Shown here one piece after another: positions 50,425-58,978 of a stretch of DNA of 63,470 bases (positions within the stretch are counted from its first letter, which is position 1; each line of letters opens with the position of its first letter). The stretch comes from Polyangiaceae bacterium (lineage in GTDB: Bacteria > Myxococcota_A > Polyangia > Polyangiales > Polyangiaceae). The translations under genes were made by a program, and so were the position numbers. The notes beneath the pieces were generated by a model. That model was not told the DNA's origin, made no database searches, and saw only the letters and a program-made list of their open reading frames with translations. The DNA is taken from NCBI GenBank assembly GCA_025937895.1, contig JAICQL010000016.1, forward strand, positions 1 to 63,470, written 5' to 3'.

Positions 50425-52287
50425 ATGTTGCAGAGCGGCACGCCAGCGCGCGCGGTGCTGAGCTTGCTGGCGCTGGCCCTCGCCTGCGGCGAGCCGGCGT
50501 CGCCGGGCGGGGTCACGGCTGCACCCGGCACCACGAGCGCGGTACAGGGCGCCACTGCGCAGCCCGCACCCGCAGCGCCCAGCCCCTCCGCGCCGAGCTC
50601 GAGCGGCGGAGCCCCGGTCACCGTCACTCCCGGCGCGGGCGAGAGCCCGGCGAACGGCGCGCTCGCACCGGCCGAGCCAGGCTCTGACGAGCCCCCTGCA
50701 GAGCCGCCCGCCGCGGCGCTCGGCCCGGCCCAGCTCGACTTGATCGAGGCCACGGTGGCGGAGCTGCAGCAAGCCTTCGAGGCCCAGCTGCTCAGCCCGC
50801 GCCAGCTCACCGAGCGCTACCTCGCGCGCATCGCCGCGTACGACGACGCGGGGCCCCTGCTCGGCTCGGTGCTCGCGCTCAATCCGCGAGCGCTGGCCGA
50901 GGCCGAGGCACTGGGCGCGCGCTGCGCAGACCCCGCCACCCGCCCGCCGCTGTGCGGCATCCCGGTGCTGCTGAAAGACAACATCGATCTCGCGGGAATG
51001 CCCACCACCGCCGGCTCGCTGGTGCTGAGCGAGTCACGCCCCGGCGCCGATGCCTTTCTCACGCGCAAGCTGCGCGACGCCGGTGCCATCCTGCTCGGCA
51101 AGGCCACCCTGACCGAGTTCGCCAACTTTCTCGGCAACGGCATGCCGCCCGGCTACAGCTCGCTCGGCGGCTATGGCCGCAATCCCTACGATCCACGGCC
51201 GCTGCCCGGTGGCGATGGCCGCCCCGTGCTCAGCCCTGGCGGCTCCAGCTCCGGCTCCGGCATCGCGGTCAGCGCCAACCTGACCGCGCTGGCCGTGGGC
51301 ACGGAGACGTCCGGCTCGATCCTGAGCCCCGCCAGCTCCAGCGGCGTGGTCGGCATCAAGCCCACCCTGGGCCTGATCAGCCGCACCGGGATATTACCGC
51401 TGAGCGCCGATCAGGACACCGCCGGTCCCATCGCGCGCAGCGTGACCGATGCGGCGCTGCTCCTGGGTGTGCTCGCCGGCTTGGACCTGGACGATGCCGC
51501 CACGGCGCCGTGCGCCGAGCCGGGCACGTGCTTCAACGACTACACGGTGTTTCTCGATGCTGGCGCGCTGGACGGCGCGCGCATCGCCGTGCCGCCCAGC
51601 CCGGCGCGGAGTCGCCCGGTGATGGAGGCCGCGGTCGCCCTGCTGCAAGAGCGCGGCGCCCAGCCGTTTGCGGTGCAACAGCCGGGGGGTGTGCGCGGAG
51701 CGTGCAGCAGCGCGCCGCTGCCCGGCAACTGCTCCAGCGTGCTGCTGTACGGCTTTCACCGTGATCTGAACGCCTACCTGGCCGCCGTCCCGGCCGCGCC
51801 GGTGGGCTCGCTCGCTGAGCTCATCGAGCAAAACCAGGCCAGCGCTGGCGCGCTGAAATACGGCCAAGCGCTCGCCCTCGCGGCGCAGGCGCTGGACGTG
51901 AGCGCCGGCAGCGCCGATACCCAGCGCTACCAGCAAGACCGCGCGCTCGACCTGCAGGCGGCCCGAGCCGCGCTGGACGCGGTGTACCTGGGGCCCGACG
52001 GTGCTGCGGGCACGGACGACGACGTCGACGCCCTGCTCTTCTCGGCGAACGCCGGTGCCGGCGTGCCCGCGGTGGCGGGCTACCCCAGCATCACCGTGCC
52101 CGGCGGCTTTTTGCCCGCCAGCGGCCAGGTGCAAAATCCTGCTCCGTCCGGAGTCACCTTCTCGGGGCCGCGCTTCAGCGAGCCCCGCCTGCTGGCTCTG
52201 GCCTACGCCTTCGAGCAGGCCAGCGCCGCACGCAGGCCGCCCGAGAGCGCGCCCGCGCTGCAGGGGGACGTGCTGCGGCGGCCCTGA
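50425..52287 (+). CDS. Amidase-signature-family lipoprotein
   Basis: 620 residues from ATG 50425. Lipoprotein signal VLSLLALALAC, then a Pro/Ala/Ser/Gly linker to ~105 and an amidase-signature enzyme domain. The Ser-cisSer-Lys triad is visible: Lys in PVLLKDNIDLAGMPTTAGS (~184), the cis-Ser in LSPGGSSSGSGIAVSAN (~275), and the nucleophile Ser in VGTETSGSILSPAS (~299), followed by GVVGIKPTLGLISRTGI. Such enzymes hydrolyse carboxamides, and surface-anchored forms may act on peptides or amino-acid amides. A divergent aldo-keto reductase lies upstream. Nothing in the sequence tells the substrate. Confidence 0.92.
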   Translation: MLQSGTPARAVLSLLALALACGEPASPGGVTAAPGTTSAVQGATAQPAPAAPSPSAPSSSGGAPVTVTPGAGESPANGALAPAEPGSDEPPAEPPAAALGPAQLDLIEATVAELQQAFEAQLLSPRQLTERYLARIAAYDDAGPLLGSVLALNPRALAEAEALGARCADPATRPPLCGIPVLLKDNIDLAGMPTTAGSLVLSESRPGADAFLTRKLRDAGAILLGKATLTEFANFLGNGMPPGYSSLGGYGRNPYDPRPLPGGDGRPVLSPGGSSSGSGIAVSANLTALAVGTETSGSILSPASSSGVVGIKPTLGLISRTGILPLSADQDTAGPIARSVTDAALLLGVLAGLDLDDAATAPCAEPGTCFNDYTVFLDAGALDGARIAVPPSPARSRPVMEAAVALLQERGAQPFAVQQPGGVRGACSSAPLPGNCSSVLLYGFHRDLNAYLAAVPAAPVGSLAELIEQNQASAGALKYGQALALAAQALDVSAGSADTQRYQQDRALDLQAARAALDAVYLGPDGAAGTDDDVDALLFSANAGAGVPAVAGYPSITVPGGFLPASGQVQNPAPSGVTFSGPRFSEPRLLALAYAFEQASAARRPPESAPALQGDVLRRP

Positions 52288-52305
52288 GCCGCTCCTGAGT
52301 CTGGG

Positions 52306-52782
52306 CTACAGCTTGCGTTCCCAGAACCAGGTCGCGGGCTCACCACCGTTGAAGCCCAGCGAGCGATACAGCCCCTGCGCGAGCTGGTTGTCCGCTCGGA
52401 CCTCCAGGGTCACGCCGGAGCAATGCAGGCCGCGCGCGGCGGAGATGACGGCCAGCAGCAGCGCGCGGCCCAGGCCCTTGCCGCGGTGAGCCGGCAGCAC
52501 GCACAGGTCGTGTACGTTGAGGCGCGGGCGAGCGGCGAACGTCGAGAAGCCGAGGAAACACACCGCCGCGCCGACCACGCTCTCGCCGTGCAGCACCAGG
52601 CGGATCAGCCGCGAGGGCACCTGCCGGAGATTGGGGCAAAGGGCGGCGCGCACCTCGGCGCTGAGCGGCTCACCCCGGCCAAACGGGCCCGAGGCGTAGT
52701 CGTCCAGGCAGTGCACGAGGCCGGCGCAGTGCCGTTCATCGTCCAGGTCCGCTTCCACGATGCGGTAGTGAGTGGCGTCCAT
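52306..52782 (-). CDS. GNAT family N-acetyltransferase
   Basis: 158 residues. The acetyl-CoA binding loop is VHDLCVLPAHRGKGLGRALL (motif A, R/QxxGxG/A, ~91-110), followed by VTLEVRADNQLAQGLYRSLGF (motif B region, ~122-142). The N-terminal half (ADLDDERHCAGLVHCLDDYA) matches small-molecule acetyltransferases of the GCN5-related fold. The acceptor amine is unknown. It is convergent with the amidase gene (18-bp gap) and upstream, on the same strand, of nothing. Confidence 0.92.
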   Translation of the reverse strand: MDATHYRIVEADLDDERHCAGLVHCLDDYASGPFGRGEPLSAEVRAALCPNLRQVPSRLIRLVLHGESVVGAAVCFLGFSTFAARPRLNVHDLCVLPAHRGKGLGRALLLAVISAARGLHCSGVTLEVRADNQLAQGLYRSLGFNGGEPATWFWERKL

Positions 52783-52875
52783 GGCCTGGAGGTTTTTACG
52801 GACGGCAGCGGCTGGTCAAGTGGCTGCGCGAAGGCGCGCCCGGGGCGGCGCGGGGCGGCGGCGCGGGGCAGCGGC

Positions 52876-53847
52876 TCAATCGCGCGGGATGCGCCAGGTG
52901 AGCGAGCTGCGAACGAACGGCGCGTTTGGCATCACCTGCTGGCCACCGCTGATGAGCTCGTCCTCGGCGTTGCGCTGATCGAAGCGGCGAAAAACGGTGT
53001 GCCCCGCCAGCACCGTCCACCATACGGAGCTGAACAGGCGCACGCTGGCCACGGCGCCCACCACGGCCACCGAGTAGGCGACGTGATCAAAGCACTGCTC
53101 CGGTTGCGCCAGCGCCTCATTGGCGCCGGTGGCGGCATCGTCGCTGCCCGCGCTGCAGGGCCAGGCGCCGCGGATGCGCTCGTCGCGCACCGCGTACGAG
53201 TTGCCCGCCACGTCCGCGCGCAATCCCAGCTCCAGCCTCCCGGCGAAGGCGTAGCGCACGTCGATGAAGGCGGGCAGAAAGACCTCGAGCTTCAGCGCCT
53301 CGCTCGGCCGCCACTCCAGGTACGCCGCGGGCAGCGGCAGCAGCGTGCCGAACGAATAGGAAGCGAGCGCGCCCCCGCCGGCCACCAGCGCGTCCGAGAA
53401 GGCGTGGGTCCCGAGCGCCAGCGCGCTCAGCCGCAGCTGCTCCCGCTCCAGCCGGGGCGAGTCCGCAGCCAGGCCGGGCGCGAGCCGCAGCGAGAGCGAC
53501 CAGTCGTGCGGCAGCAGCTGCACGAACAGCAGCGGCAGCTCCAGCGAGTGGAACGCACGCAGCTGGGTGAAACCCGGCGGCGCACGCTGATAGGAGACGG
53601 CGTCCATGTGGTAGGCGACACCGGGGATCAGAAACGTGCGCTCGCCCAGCACGAGCGGCACGCTCAGGGTGCCCTCGTAGGAGGCCAGCTGGGCGCGCGT
53701 GGGGCGCGGCTCTTCCAGAGCCACGCCCGGCACGTACTGGGCGCTGAGCTCGAACAGATCCGGAAACTGGGCGGCGGCGGGGCCTGGCCAGAGCCCGGCG
53801 CTCAGCGCCGGCAACCCCAGCAGGGCCATGCGGAGCACTGCATTCAT
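52876..53847 (-). CDS. Putative outer-membrane protein, TetR-controlled
   Basis: 323 residues from ATG 53847. A signal peptide (MALLGLPALSAGLWPGPAAAQ) leads to a protein made of many short amphipathic stretches (FDLFELSAQYVPG-like start, VPLVLGERTFLIPGVAYHMD, LELPLLFVQLLPHDWSLSLRLAPG, LEVFLPAFIDVRYAFAGRLELG, AYSVAVVGAVASVRLFSSVWWT), consistent with a beta-barrel. Two Cys (AWPCSAG, EQCFDH) may form a disulphide in a loop. It is transcribed divergently from a TetR gene and the spacer contains two related operators, so the TetR protein very probably represses it. Function unknown; uptake or efflux of an inducing compound is possible. Confidence 0.7.
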   Translation of the reverse strand: MNAVLRMALLGLPALSAGLWPGPAAAQFPDLFELSAQYVPGVALEEPRPTRAQLASYEGTLSVPLVLGERTFLIPGVAYHMDAVSYQRAPPGFTQLRAFHSLELPLLFVQLLPHDWSLSLRLAPGLAADSPRLEREQLRLSALALGTHAFSDALVAGGGALASYSFGTLLPLPAAYLEWRPSEALKLEVFLPAFIDVRYAFAGRLELGLRADVAGNSYAVRDERIRGAWPCSAGSDDAATGANEALAQPEQCFDHVAYSVAVVGAVASVRLFSSVWWTVLAGHTVFRRFDQRNAEDELISGGQQVMPNAPFVRSSLTWRIPRD

Positions 53848-53898
53848 GATTTTGCGCCGGCTGAGTCGGGCACACTCGGAGGGGAGAAGGCAGCCCAT

Positions 53899-53919
53899 AC
53901 ATGTGTTTGAAACGTGCGT
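53899..53919. promoter_or_regulatory. Imperfect TetR operator (site 2)
   Basis: ACATGTGTTT-G-AAACGTGCGT shares the TGTTTGAAAC core and about 15 of 21 positions with the perfect site at 53952-53972. It lies 52-72 bp upstream of the divergent outer-membrane-protein gene, covering its promoter region. Centre-to-centre distance to site 1 is 53 bp, about five helical turns. Confidence 0.6.
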
Positions 53920-53951
53920 TTGAGGTTGACCGCGATCCGAGGCCCTGTCAA

Positions 53952-53972
53952 ACAGATGTTTGAAACATCTGT
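53952..53972. promoter_or_regulatory. Perfect TetR operator (site 1) abutting tetR start codon
   Basis: ACAGATGTTT-G-AAACATCTGT has perfect 10-bp arms around one central base and is immediately followed by the ATG at 53973. Binding there would block the regulator's own expression, indicating autoregulation. The symmetry and size are typical of TetR-family operators. Confidence 0.75.
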
Positions 53973-54629
53973 ATGAGTCGCGATCACTTTGCGCCCGTCG
54001 AGCCCGAGACGCCGCGCGAACGGTTGATCGAGGCGGCGATACGAGAGATCGAGCGGCACGGGCTGTCGCAGCTGACCGTGCGCGCGGTGGCGGCGGCGGC
54101 GCAGATGAACGTCGCCGCCGTGAACTATCACTTCCGCTCCAAGCAGGCCCTGGTGGACGCCGCGCTGGAGAGCACCATCAGGCACATGCTGGGTGACACG
54201 GACGAGATCCTGTCACGGCTGCCGGCGGAGCCGCAGGCGGTGCTCGCGGAGCTGTTCACGTATTATCTCGAAGGGACCTTGCGCTATCCGCGCATCAGCC
54301 GCGCACACCTGCACGACGCCTTCGTGGCGGACGACTACGCAGGCGCCTTCCCGCGCCTGTTTGCGCCCGTGCTGCTACGCCTGCGCGACACGCTGCGCTC
54401 GCTGGTGCCCGGGCTGGATCAGCGCCAGGCGGAGCGGCGGGTGGTGGCCAGCCTGTCAGCGCTCTTCTTCCCCGCGCTCTTCACGGGGCTGTATCGCGGT
54501 CTGGGCACACTCTCGAGCGCCGGCGAGCGCCGTGAATACGCCGCCGAGCTCGCGCGGCGCTGCCTGGCACCCGCTGCCCCCGGGCCGCGCCAGCAGAGCC
54601 GGCAGAGCACCCGCCCCGGCGCGAAATAA
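53973..54629 (+). CDS. TetR-family transcriptional regulator
   Basis: 218 residues. HTH ~15-62: PRERLIEAAIREIERHGLSQ, LTVRAVAAAAQMNVAAVNYHFRSKQALVD (the AVNYHFRSKQAL segment is the family signature), then an all-helical ligand domain (~75-205; AVLAELFTYYLEGTLRYPRI, VASLSALFFPALFTGLYRGL). It sits divergent from the outer-membrane-protein gene with a perfect 21-bp operator touching its start codon and a related one near the other promoter, so it should control both. The prolyl iminopeptidase gene follows 64 bp downstream, possibly co-transcribed. The ligand is unknown. Confidence 0.93.
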   Translation: MSRDHFAPVEPETPRERLIEAAIREIERHGLSQLTVRAVAAAAQMNVAAVNYHFRSKQALVDAALESTIRHMLGDTDEILSRLPAEPQAVLAELFTYYLEGTLRYPRISRAHLHDAFVADDYAGAFPRLFAPVLLRLRDTLRSLVPGLDQRQAERRVVASLSALFFPALFTGLYRGLGTLSSAGERREYAAELARRCLAPAAPGPRQQSRQSTRPGAK

Positions 54630-54693
54630 GTCTTGTGGCCGCCTGGGCCCGGGAGGAAAACAGCCAGGCCCCACCCGCAGCAGAGGAGAGAGC

Positions 54694-55650
54694 GTGAGCG
54701 CCGAGCGCCGGACCCTGTACCCGGAAATCGAACCCTATCGATGCGGCCGCTTGAAGGTCTCGGAGCTGCACGAGCTGTATTTCGAGGAGAGCGGCAACCC
54801 GGAGGGCAAGCCCGTGGTGTTCCTGCACGGCGGCCCTGGCGGCGGCACGGAGCCCAAGCACCGCCGCTTCTTCGATCCCGCGCGCTACCGCATCGTGCTG
54901 TTCGATCAACGCGGCTGCGGCAAGAGCACGCCCTTTGCCAGCCTTGAGGAGAACACCACCTGGCACCTCGTGGCCGACATCGAGCAGCTGCGCGAGCACC
55001 TCGGCATCTCGCGCTGGCAGGTGTTCGGCGGCTCCTGGGGCAGCACCCTGGCGCTGGCCTACGCGGAGACGCACCCGGAGCGGGTGACGGAGCTGGTGCT
55101 GCGCGGCATCTTCCTGATCCGTCCGGAGGAGATCCGCTGGTTCTATCAGGAGGGCGCGAGCTGGGTCTTTCCCGACGCCTGGCAGGAGTACCTGGAGCAC
55201 ATCCCGCCGGCAGAGCGCGGGGATCTCCTGCGCGCCTACCACGCTCGCTTGACCTCGCCAGATCCCGCGGTGCAGCGCGCGGCAGCCAAGATCTGGAGCG
55301 TGTGGGAGGGCCGGACCAGCTGCTTGCTGCCCAACGCAGAGCTGATCGCGCGCACGGGCGGCGACCAGTTCTCGCTCGCCTTCGCCCGCATCGAGGCGCA
55401 CTATTTCGTGCACGACGCCTGGCTCGCGGGCGAGCGCAGCCTGCTCGCCAACATCAACCAGGTCCGGGGTATCCCGGGGGTCATCGTGCAGGGCCGCTAC
55501 GACATCGTGTGTCCGGTCAAGAGCGCCTGGGACCTGCGGCGCGCCTGGCCCGAGGTGGATCTACGCATCGTGCCCGACGCGGGGCACGCCGCCAGCGAGC
55601 CCGGCACGGTGCACGAGCTGGTCAGCGCTTGCGATCGCTTCGCGCGCTGA
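54694..55650 (+). CDS. pip: Prolyl iminopeptidase
   Basis: 318 residues from GTG 54694, with AGAGGAGAG six to ten bases upstream. The S33 family pattern is clear: FLHGGPGGGTEPKHRRFFDP (~45-64), LFDQRGCGKSTPFASLEENTT, the nucleophile elbow GGSWGSTLALAYAETHPERV (Ser ~114), LRGIFLIRPEEIRWFYQEGA, then Asp in QGRYDIVCP (~272) and His in PDAGHAASEPG (~297). It releases N-terminal proline from peptides in the cytoplasm. Length is typical. It pairs functionally with the Xaa-Pro aminopeptidase at 17124-18974, both acting on proline-containing peptides. Confidence 0.96.
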   Translation: MSAERRTLYPEIEPYRCGRLKVSELHELYFEESGNPEGKPVVFLHGGPGGGTEPKHRRFFDPARYRIVLFDQRGCGKSTPFASLEENTTWHLVADIEQLREHLGISRWQVFGGSWGSTLALAYAETHPERVTELVLRGIFLIRPEEIRWFYQEGASWVFPDAWQEYLEHIPPAERGDLLRAYHARLTSPDPAVQRAAAKIWSVWEGRTSCLLPNAELIARTGGDQFSLAFARIEAHYFVHDAWLAGERSLLANINQVRGIPGVIVQGRYDIVCPVKSAWDLRRAWPEVDLRIVPDAGHAASEPGTVHELVSACDRFAR

Positions 55651-55678
55651 ACGCTGCGGCTGCCGGAACGCTGCGGCC

Positions 55679-56065
55679 CTAGAACGCTGCGGCAGCGATG
55701 CGCCCGAGCGCCAGCACGCCGATGCTCCAGACCAGGGTGCGCAGATAGGGGATGCCCGCCAGGTACACGGCAAAGTATGCCACCCGCGCCCAGAAGAAGA
55801 GCGCGGCCGCGCCCGCGGGCGCGGGCTTGCCCCCCAGCCGCACCGCCGCGACCAGCGCCGTGAACAGCAAGAGGCCCTCCAGCATGTTGCGCGCGGCTCG
55901 GTCCGCGCGGCCCGCGAGCGGCGAGGGCGCGGGCACGTCATCGCGGTTGCCGAACGCCACCCGCACGCCCGCTGGCGTCCAGCTGCGAGAGCGCAGCAAG
56001 CTCGCGACGATCAGCATCACCCAGGTGAGCACGGCCGAGAGCGCCAGGTACTGCAGATCGGTCAT
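55679..56065 (-). CDS. MAPEG family membrane protein
   Basis: 128 residues with four hydrophobic segments (YLALSAVLTWVMLIVASLL, MLEGLLLFTALVAAVRLGG, ALFFWARVAYFAVYLAGI, LRTLVWSIGVLALGRIAAA). The loop FGNRDDVPAPSPLAGRADRA (~38-57) and the following RAARNMLEGLLLFTA match the MAPEG family, whose eukaryotic members are glutathione S-transferases and eicosanoid enzymes. Bacterial members are of uncertain activity. Single gene, convergent with prolyl iminopeptidase. Confidence 0.9.
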   Translation of the reverse strand: MTDLQYLALSAVLTWVMLIVASLLRSRSWTPAGVRVAFGNRDDVPAPSPLAGRADRAARNMLEGLLLFTALVAAVRLGGKPAPAGAAALFFWARVAYFAVYLAGIPYLRTLVWSIGVLALGRIAAAAF

Positions 56066-56147
56066 GGCGGCGGAGGGTAGAGCTGTCCCAGCGAGCGCAC
56101 CAGGCCTGTCCCTCGACCTTCGAGCGGCTAGGCTCTAGTCCATCCGT

Positions 56148-56597
56148 ATGTCCCCCATCCTCACCTCTGCACCCGAGGGCTACGAGCTCTCCTGCGACCC
56201 GGAGCGGCTCGATCTGGACGCGATCCATGGCTTCTTGGTCGGCTCCTACTGGGCGCGCGGCATCCCGCGCGAGCTGGTGGCGCGCTCGCTGCGCGGCTCG
56301 CTGTGCTTCGGGCTGTTTCACGGTAACGCCCAGGTCGGCTTCGCGCGCGTGATCAGTGACCGGGCCACGTTCGCCTACCTGTGCGACGTGTACGTGCTGG
56401 AGCAGCACCGCGGCCGGGGGCTCGGGCGCTGGCTGATCTCGCAGGTGCTGGCACACCCGGAGCTGCAGGGCGTGCGCAAGTTCTTGCTGGCCACCCGCGA
56501 CGCTCACGGTCTGTACGAGCCGCTCGGCTTTCAGCGGGCGGAGGGCTCGAGCACGTACATGCACATCCAGCCACTGAACCCCTACGGCAGCGCCTAG
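56148..56597 (+). CDS. GNAT family N-acetyltransferase
   Basis: 149 residues. The sequence resembles the YjcF/arylamine-like GNATs: FLVGSYWARGIPRELVARSL (~28-47), GFARVISDRATFAYLCDVYVLEQHRGRGLGRWL (acetyl-CoA loop HRGRGLG ~85-91; described in outline), then LATRDAHGLYEPLGF (~125-139). The acceptor is unknown. The last four bases overlap the stop of the convergent DUF2723-like gene (56594-56597). Confidence 0.92.
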   Translation: MSPILTSAPEGYELSCDPERLDLDAIHGFLVGSYWARGIPRELVARSLRGSLCFGLFHGNAQVGFARVISDRATFAYLCDVYVLEQHRGRGLGRWLISQVLAHPELQGVRKFLLATRDAHGLYEPLGFQRAEGSSTYMHIQPLNPYGSA

Positions 56598-58429
56598 CGC
56601 TCGCGCCGGCCCAGCAGGCCGCCCAGCGCCACCCTGCCGTCCCGCCGCTCGATCCGCCGGATCAGCTCCAGCGCCAGCGGGTCGCGCGGCTCGAGCACGA
56701 GCAGGTCACCCAGCATGCTCGCCGCCAGCTCGTAGTCGCCGAGCGCCGCCAGCACCAGCGCGCGCTGCCTCAGCGGCACGCTCAGAGCGGCGCGCGCCGT
56801 CGCATCCAGAGCGCCCACTCCCTCCAGCTCGGCGCGCAGGCGCTCCAGCAGAAAGCGGCTCTCCTCCACGGCATCCCGGCGCTCCAGGCTGCTCGCCTCA
56901 CGGCTGCCGAAGGCCAGCCACAGGCCCGCCGGGCGCAGGTGGGCCAGCAGCCGCGGGTGCCAGTTCGGATCGAGCTCCACGAACAGCGGGCGCTGCTCGG
57001 CGACGCGGCTCAGCGCAGCTTCGTCCGCCCAGCCCTGCACGGCCAGCTGCCGCAACACCGGTGCCAGCTCCGGCACCCTCTGCAACAGCTCGGCGCTCAG
57101 CCCGCCCCGCTGCAACAGCGCGAGCGGCACCACCAGCACGTCGGGGCGAGTGCCCGCGCCGAGCTGCGCCGACAGCAGGGTCGCGGCAAAGGTGGGGCTC
57201 TCGACCAGCAGCACGCTGCGCGCTGGCAGGCGCTCGAGCGCCAGCTCGAGCCAGAGCTCCGCCGCCGTCGTTGTCGCAGCGGAGCGGGCGCTGACGTTTT
57301 GCACGGGCTGCAACACCAGCGTGCCCGCCGAGCACAGCGCCAGCACGCCCGCGACGCGCGCAAACGGCAGCGGCCGCGCCCAGAGCCAGCACAGGCCCAC
57401 CTGCAGCGCCAGCGGCACGAACGCCAGCAGCCCCGCGCTCGCCGCCAGCGCTGCCCAGCCCACGCCGCTGCCCGCCGCGCCCGCGCTCAGCTGCACCAGC
57501 AGCCCCGCCAGCGCCAGCAGCAGCCAGCGCAGGGCGGCGCGGCGTTGCTCGCGCTGCAACACCGCGGCTGCCAGCCCCAGCAGCGCCAGCGCGCCCCCGC
57601 AGCTGCCCAGCCTCTGCTGCAGCCCGAGCAGCGCTCGCTGCACGACGTCGCGCCAGCCGTCCGCCACGGCAGCCGGCGCCCAGAGGGGCTCGAGCGGAGG
57701 CGGCAGCGCCTGCCAGCCCAGCTCCAGCGCGCCACCCGGAGCCCAGCTGCGCAGCCATGGCACTGCCAGGCAGGTGCCCGCGCTCAGCACGAAGCCTGCG
57801 ATTAAATAGCCCCAGGGCAGCTCGCTGCGCGTGCCCTCGCACACCGCGTCCGCGAGCACGATCAGGAGCAACACCAGCGCGGCCTGGTGGCTCTCGCCGA
57901 AGCACAGCCCCAGGACCACGCCCAGCAGAGGCAAGGTGCGCGGCTGAGCCAGACCAGCGCTCGCCACGTGCAACCCCAGCAGCAACAGAGCCAGCGCGAG
58001 CGCGCCGTTGCCCGGGCTCCTCGCGGCACCGAGCACGGCGGGGCTGAGGGTCGCGAGCAAGCTCCCGAGCAGGGCCAGCGGCGGGTTCAGCCCAGATGCT
58101 CGCCGCTGCTCCAGCAGGCGACACCAGCTGCTGAACGCCAGCGCACCCGCCGCGCCCAGCGCGAGCGCTCCGGCCAGGCCCGCGCGCTCCATCCGACTGC
58201 CCAGGGGCAGCGAGCCCAGCAGCTGCGTCAGTACGCTCGACGGCACCCCCTCCGTGCCGGCGTGAACGAGGCCCAGCTCGCGCAGTAGCCCCAGATCGCT
58301 CTGCCAGCCGGCGCTGGGCGCGCGCAGCGCGAGCACTGCCGGCAGCAGCGCGGCCACGCACAGACAGCAGGCGGCCAGCCAGGACGCTGCGCGCCCGACG
58401 GTCGGGGGGGCGGGGTCACGAGCGGGCAC
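56594..58429 (-). CDS. DUF2723-like polytopic membrane protein with C-terminal TPR
   Basis: 611 residues from GTG 58429. About ten hydrophobic helices cover the first ~370 residues (LAACCLCVAALLPAVLALR, LAGALALGAAGALAFSSW, GALALALLLLGLHVASAGL, AALVLLLIVLADAV and others). The second region, LRELGLVHAGTEGVPSSVLTQLLGSLPLGS (~50-80, outline), corresponds to the acidic-to-Tyr loop of DUF2723/protein O-mannosyltransferase-like proteins, though the usual leading Asp and PPGYPL are not preserved. The C-terminal ~210 residues are soluble and end in a repeat (LRQRALVLAALGDYELAASMLGDLLVLEPRD) like a TPR. It may handle a polyprenyl-linked sugar, but the catalytic loop is degenerate. Confidence 0.68.
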   Translation of the reverse strand: MPARDPAPPTVGRAASWLAACCLCVAALLPAVLALRAPSAGWQSDLGLLRELGLVHAGTEGVPSSVLTQLLGSLPLGSRMERAGLAGALALGAAGALAFSSWCRLLEQRRASGLNPPLALLGSLLATLSPAVLGAARSPGNGALALALLLLGLHVASAGLAQPRTLPLLGVVLGLCFGESHQAALVLLLIVLADAVCEGTRSELPWGYLIAGFVLSAGTCLAVPWLRSWAPGGALELGWQALPPPLEPLWAPAAVADGWRDVVQRALLGLQQRLGSCGGALALLGLAAAVLQREQRRAALRWLLLALAGLLVQLSAGAAGSGVGWAALAASAGLLAFVPLALQVGLCWLWARPLPFARVAGVLALCSAGTLVLQPVQNVSARSAATTTAAELWLELALERLPARSVLLVESPTFAATLLSAQLGAGTRPDVLVVPLALLQRGGLSAELLQRVPELAPVLRQLAVQGWADEAALSRVAEQRPLFVELDPNWHPRLLAHLRPAGLWLAFGSREASSLERRDAVEESRFLLERLRAELEGVGALDATARAALSVPLRQRALVLAALGDYELAASMLGDLLVLEPRDPLALELIRRIERRDGRVALGGLLGRRER

Positions 58430-58510
58430 GACCCGAATCTGCCGCCCAGCGGCCGCCGCGGCCTAGATTTCTGGTTCCCTGCCCCGAGCTGCTGGCCCAA
58501 GCTGGACGCC

Positions 58511-58978
58511 GTGCAAGAGCCGCTCGAGGGCGTGCAGATCCGCCCGATGACCCTGCAGGACTGCGCTGCGCTGGCAGCGCTGGCCGCGCAGGTTCCCGGC
58601 AACGTCGACCCGCGCGAGGAGCTGGCGCGGCCGCTGACCCGCGCCTGGGTGGCCTGCGAGGCGGGAGCGAGCCGCTTGCTGGGCTACGCGCTGTGCTGGT
58701 GGATCGTCGACGAGCTGCAGCTGCTGGCGCTCGCCACCTGGCCCGAGGCGCGCAGGCGCGGGGTGGGCCGGCGGCTGCTGGCAGAGGTGGTGAGCGCGGC
58801 GCGGGCGGCCGGCGCGGCGCGGGTGACCCTGGAGGTGGCGCGCGGCAACGTCGCGGCGCTCGGGCTGTACGAGAGCGCCGGCTTCCGCTGCTTTCACGTC
58901 CGCCGCAGCTACTACCGGAGCAGCGGCGAAGACGCGCTGGAGCTCGAGCTGTTGCTCAGTGCAACGCCGGCGCCGTGA
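58511..58978 (+). CDS. GNAT acetyltransferase, RimI-like
   Basis: 155 residues from GTG 58511. The acetyl-CoA loop is LATWPEARRRGVGRRLLAEV (~74-93) and LEVARGNVAALGLYESAGF (~111-129) is the RimI-type motif, followed by HVRRSYYRSSGEDALELELLL (RimI: R..YY....EDA..M). RimI acetylates the N-terminal Ala of ribosomal protein S18; the RRSYYRSSGEDA segment supports this assignment. The last 23 bp overlap the convergent hypothetical gene. Which upstream start is used is uncertain: GTG 58511 is the first that gives the full N-terminal strand. Confidence 0.85.
   Translation: MQEPLEGVQIRPMTLQDCAALAALAAQVPGNVDPREELARPLTRAWVACEAGASRLLGYALCWWIVDELQLLALATWPEARRRGVGRRLLAEVVSAARAAGAARVTLEVARGNVAALGLYESAGFRCFHVRRSYYRSSGEDALELELLLSATPAP

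Noticed and set aside
54419..55413. Minus-strand frames opposite tetR and pip
   Set aside because: Antisense shadows of well-defined genes with no independent signals.
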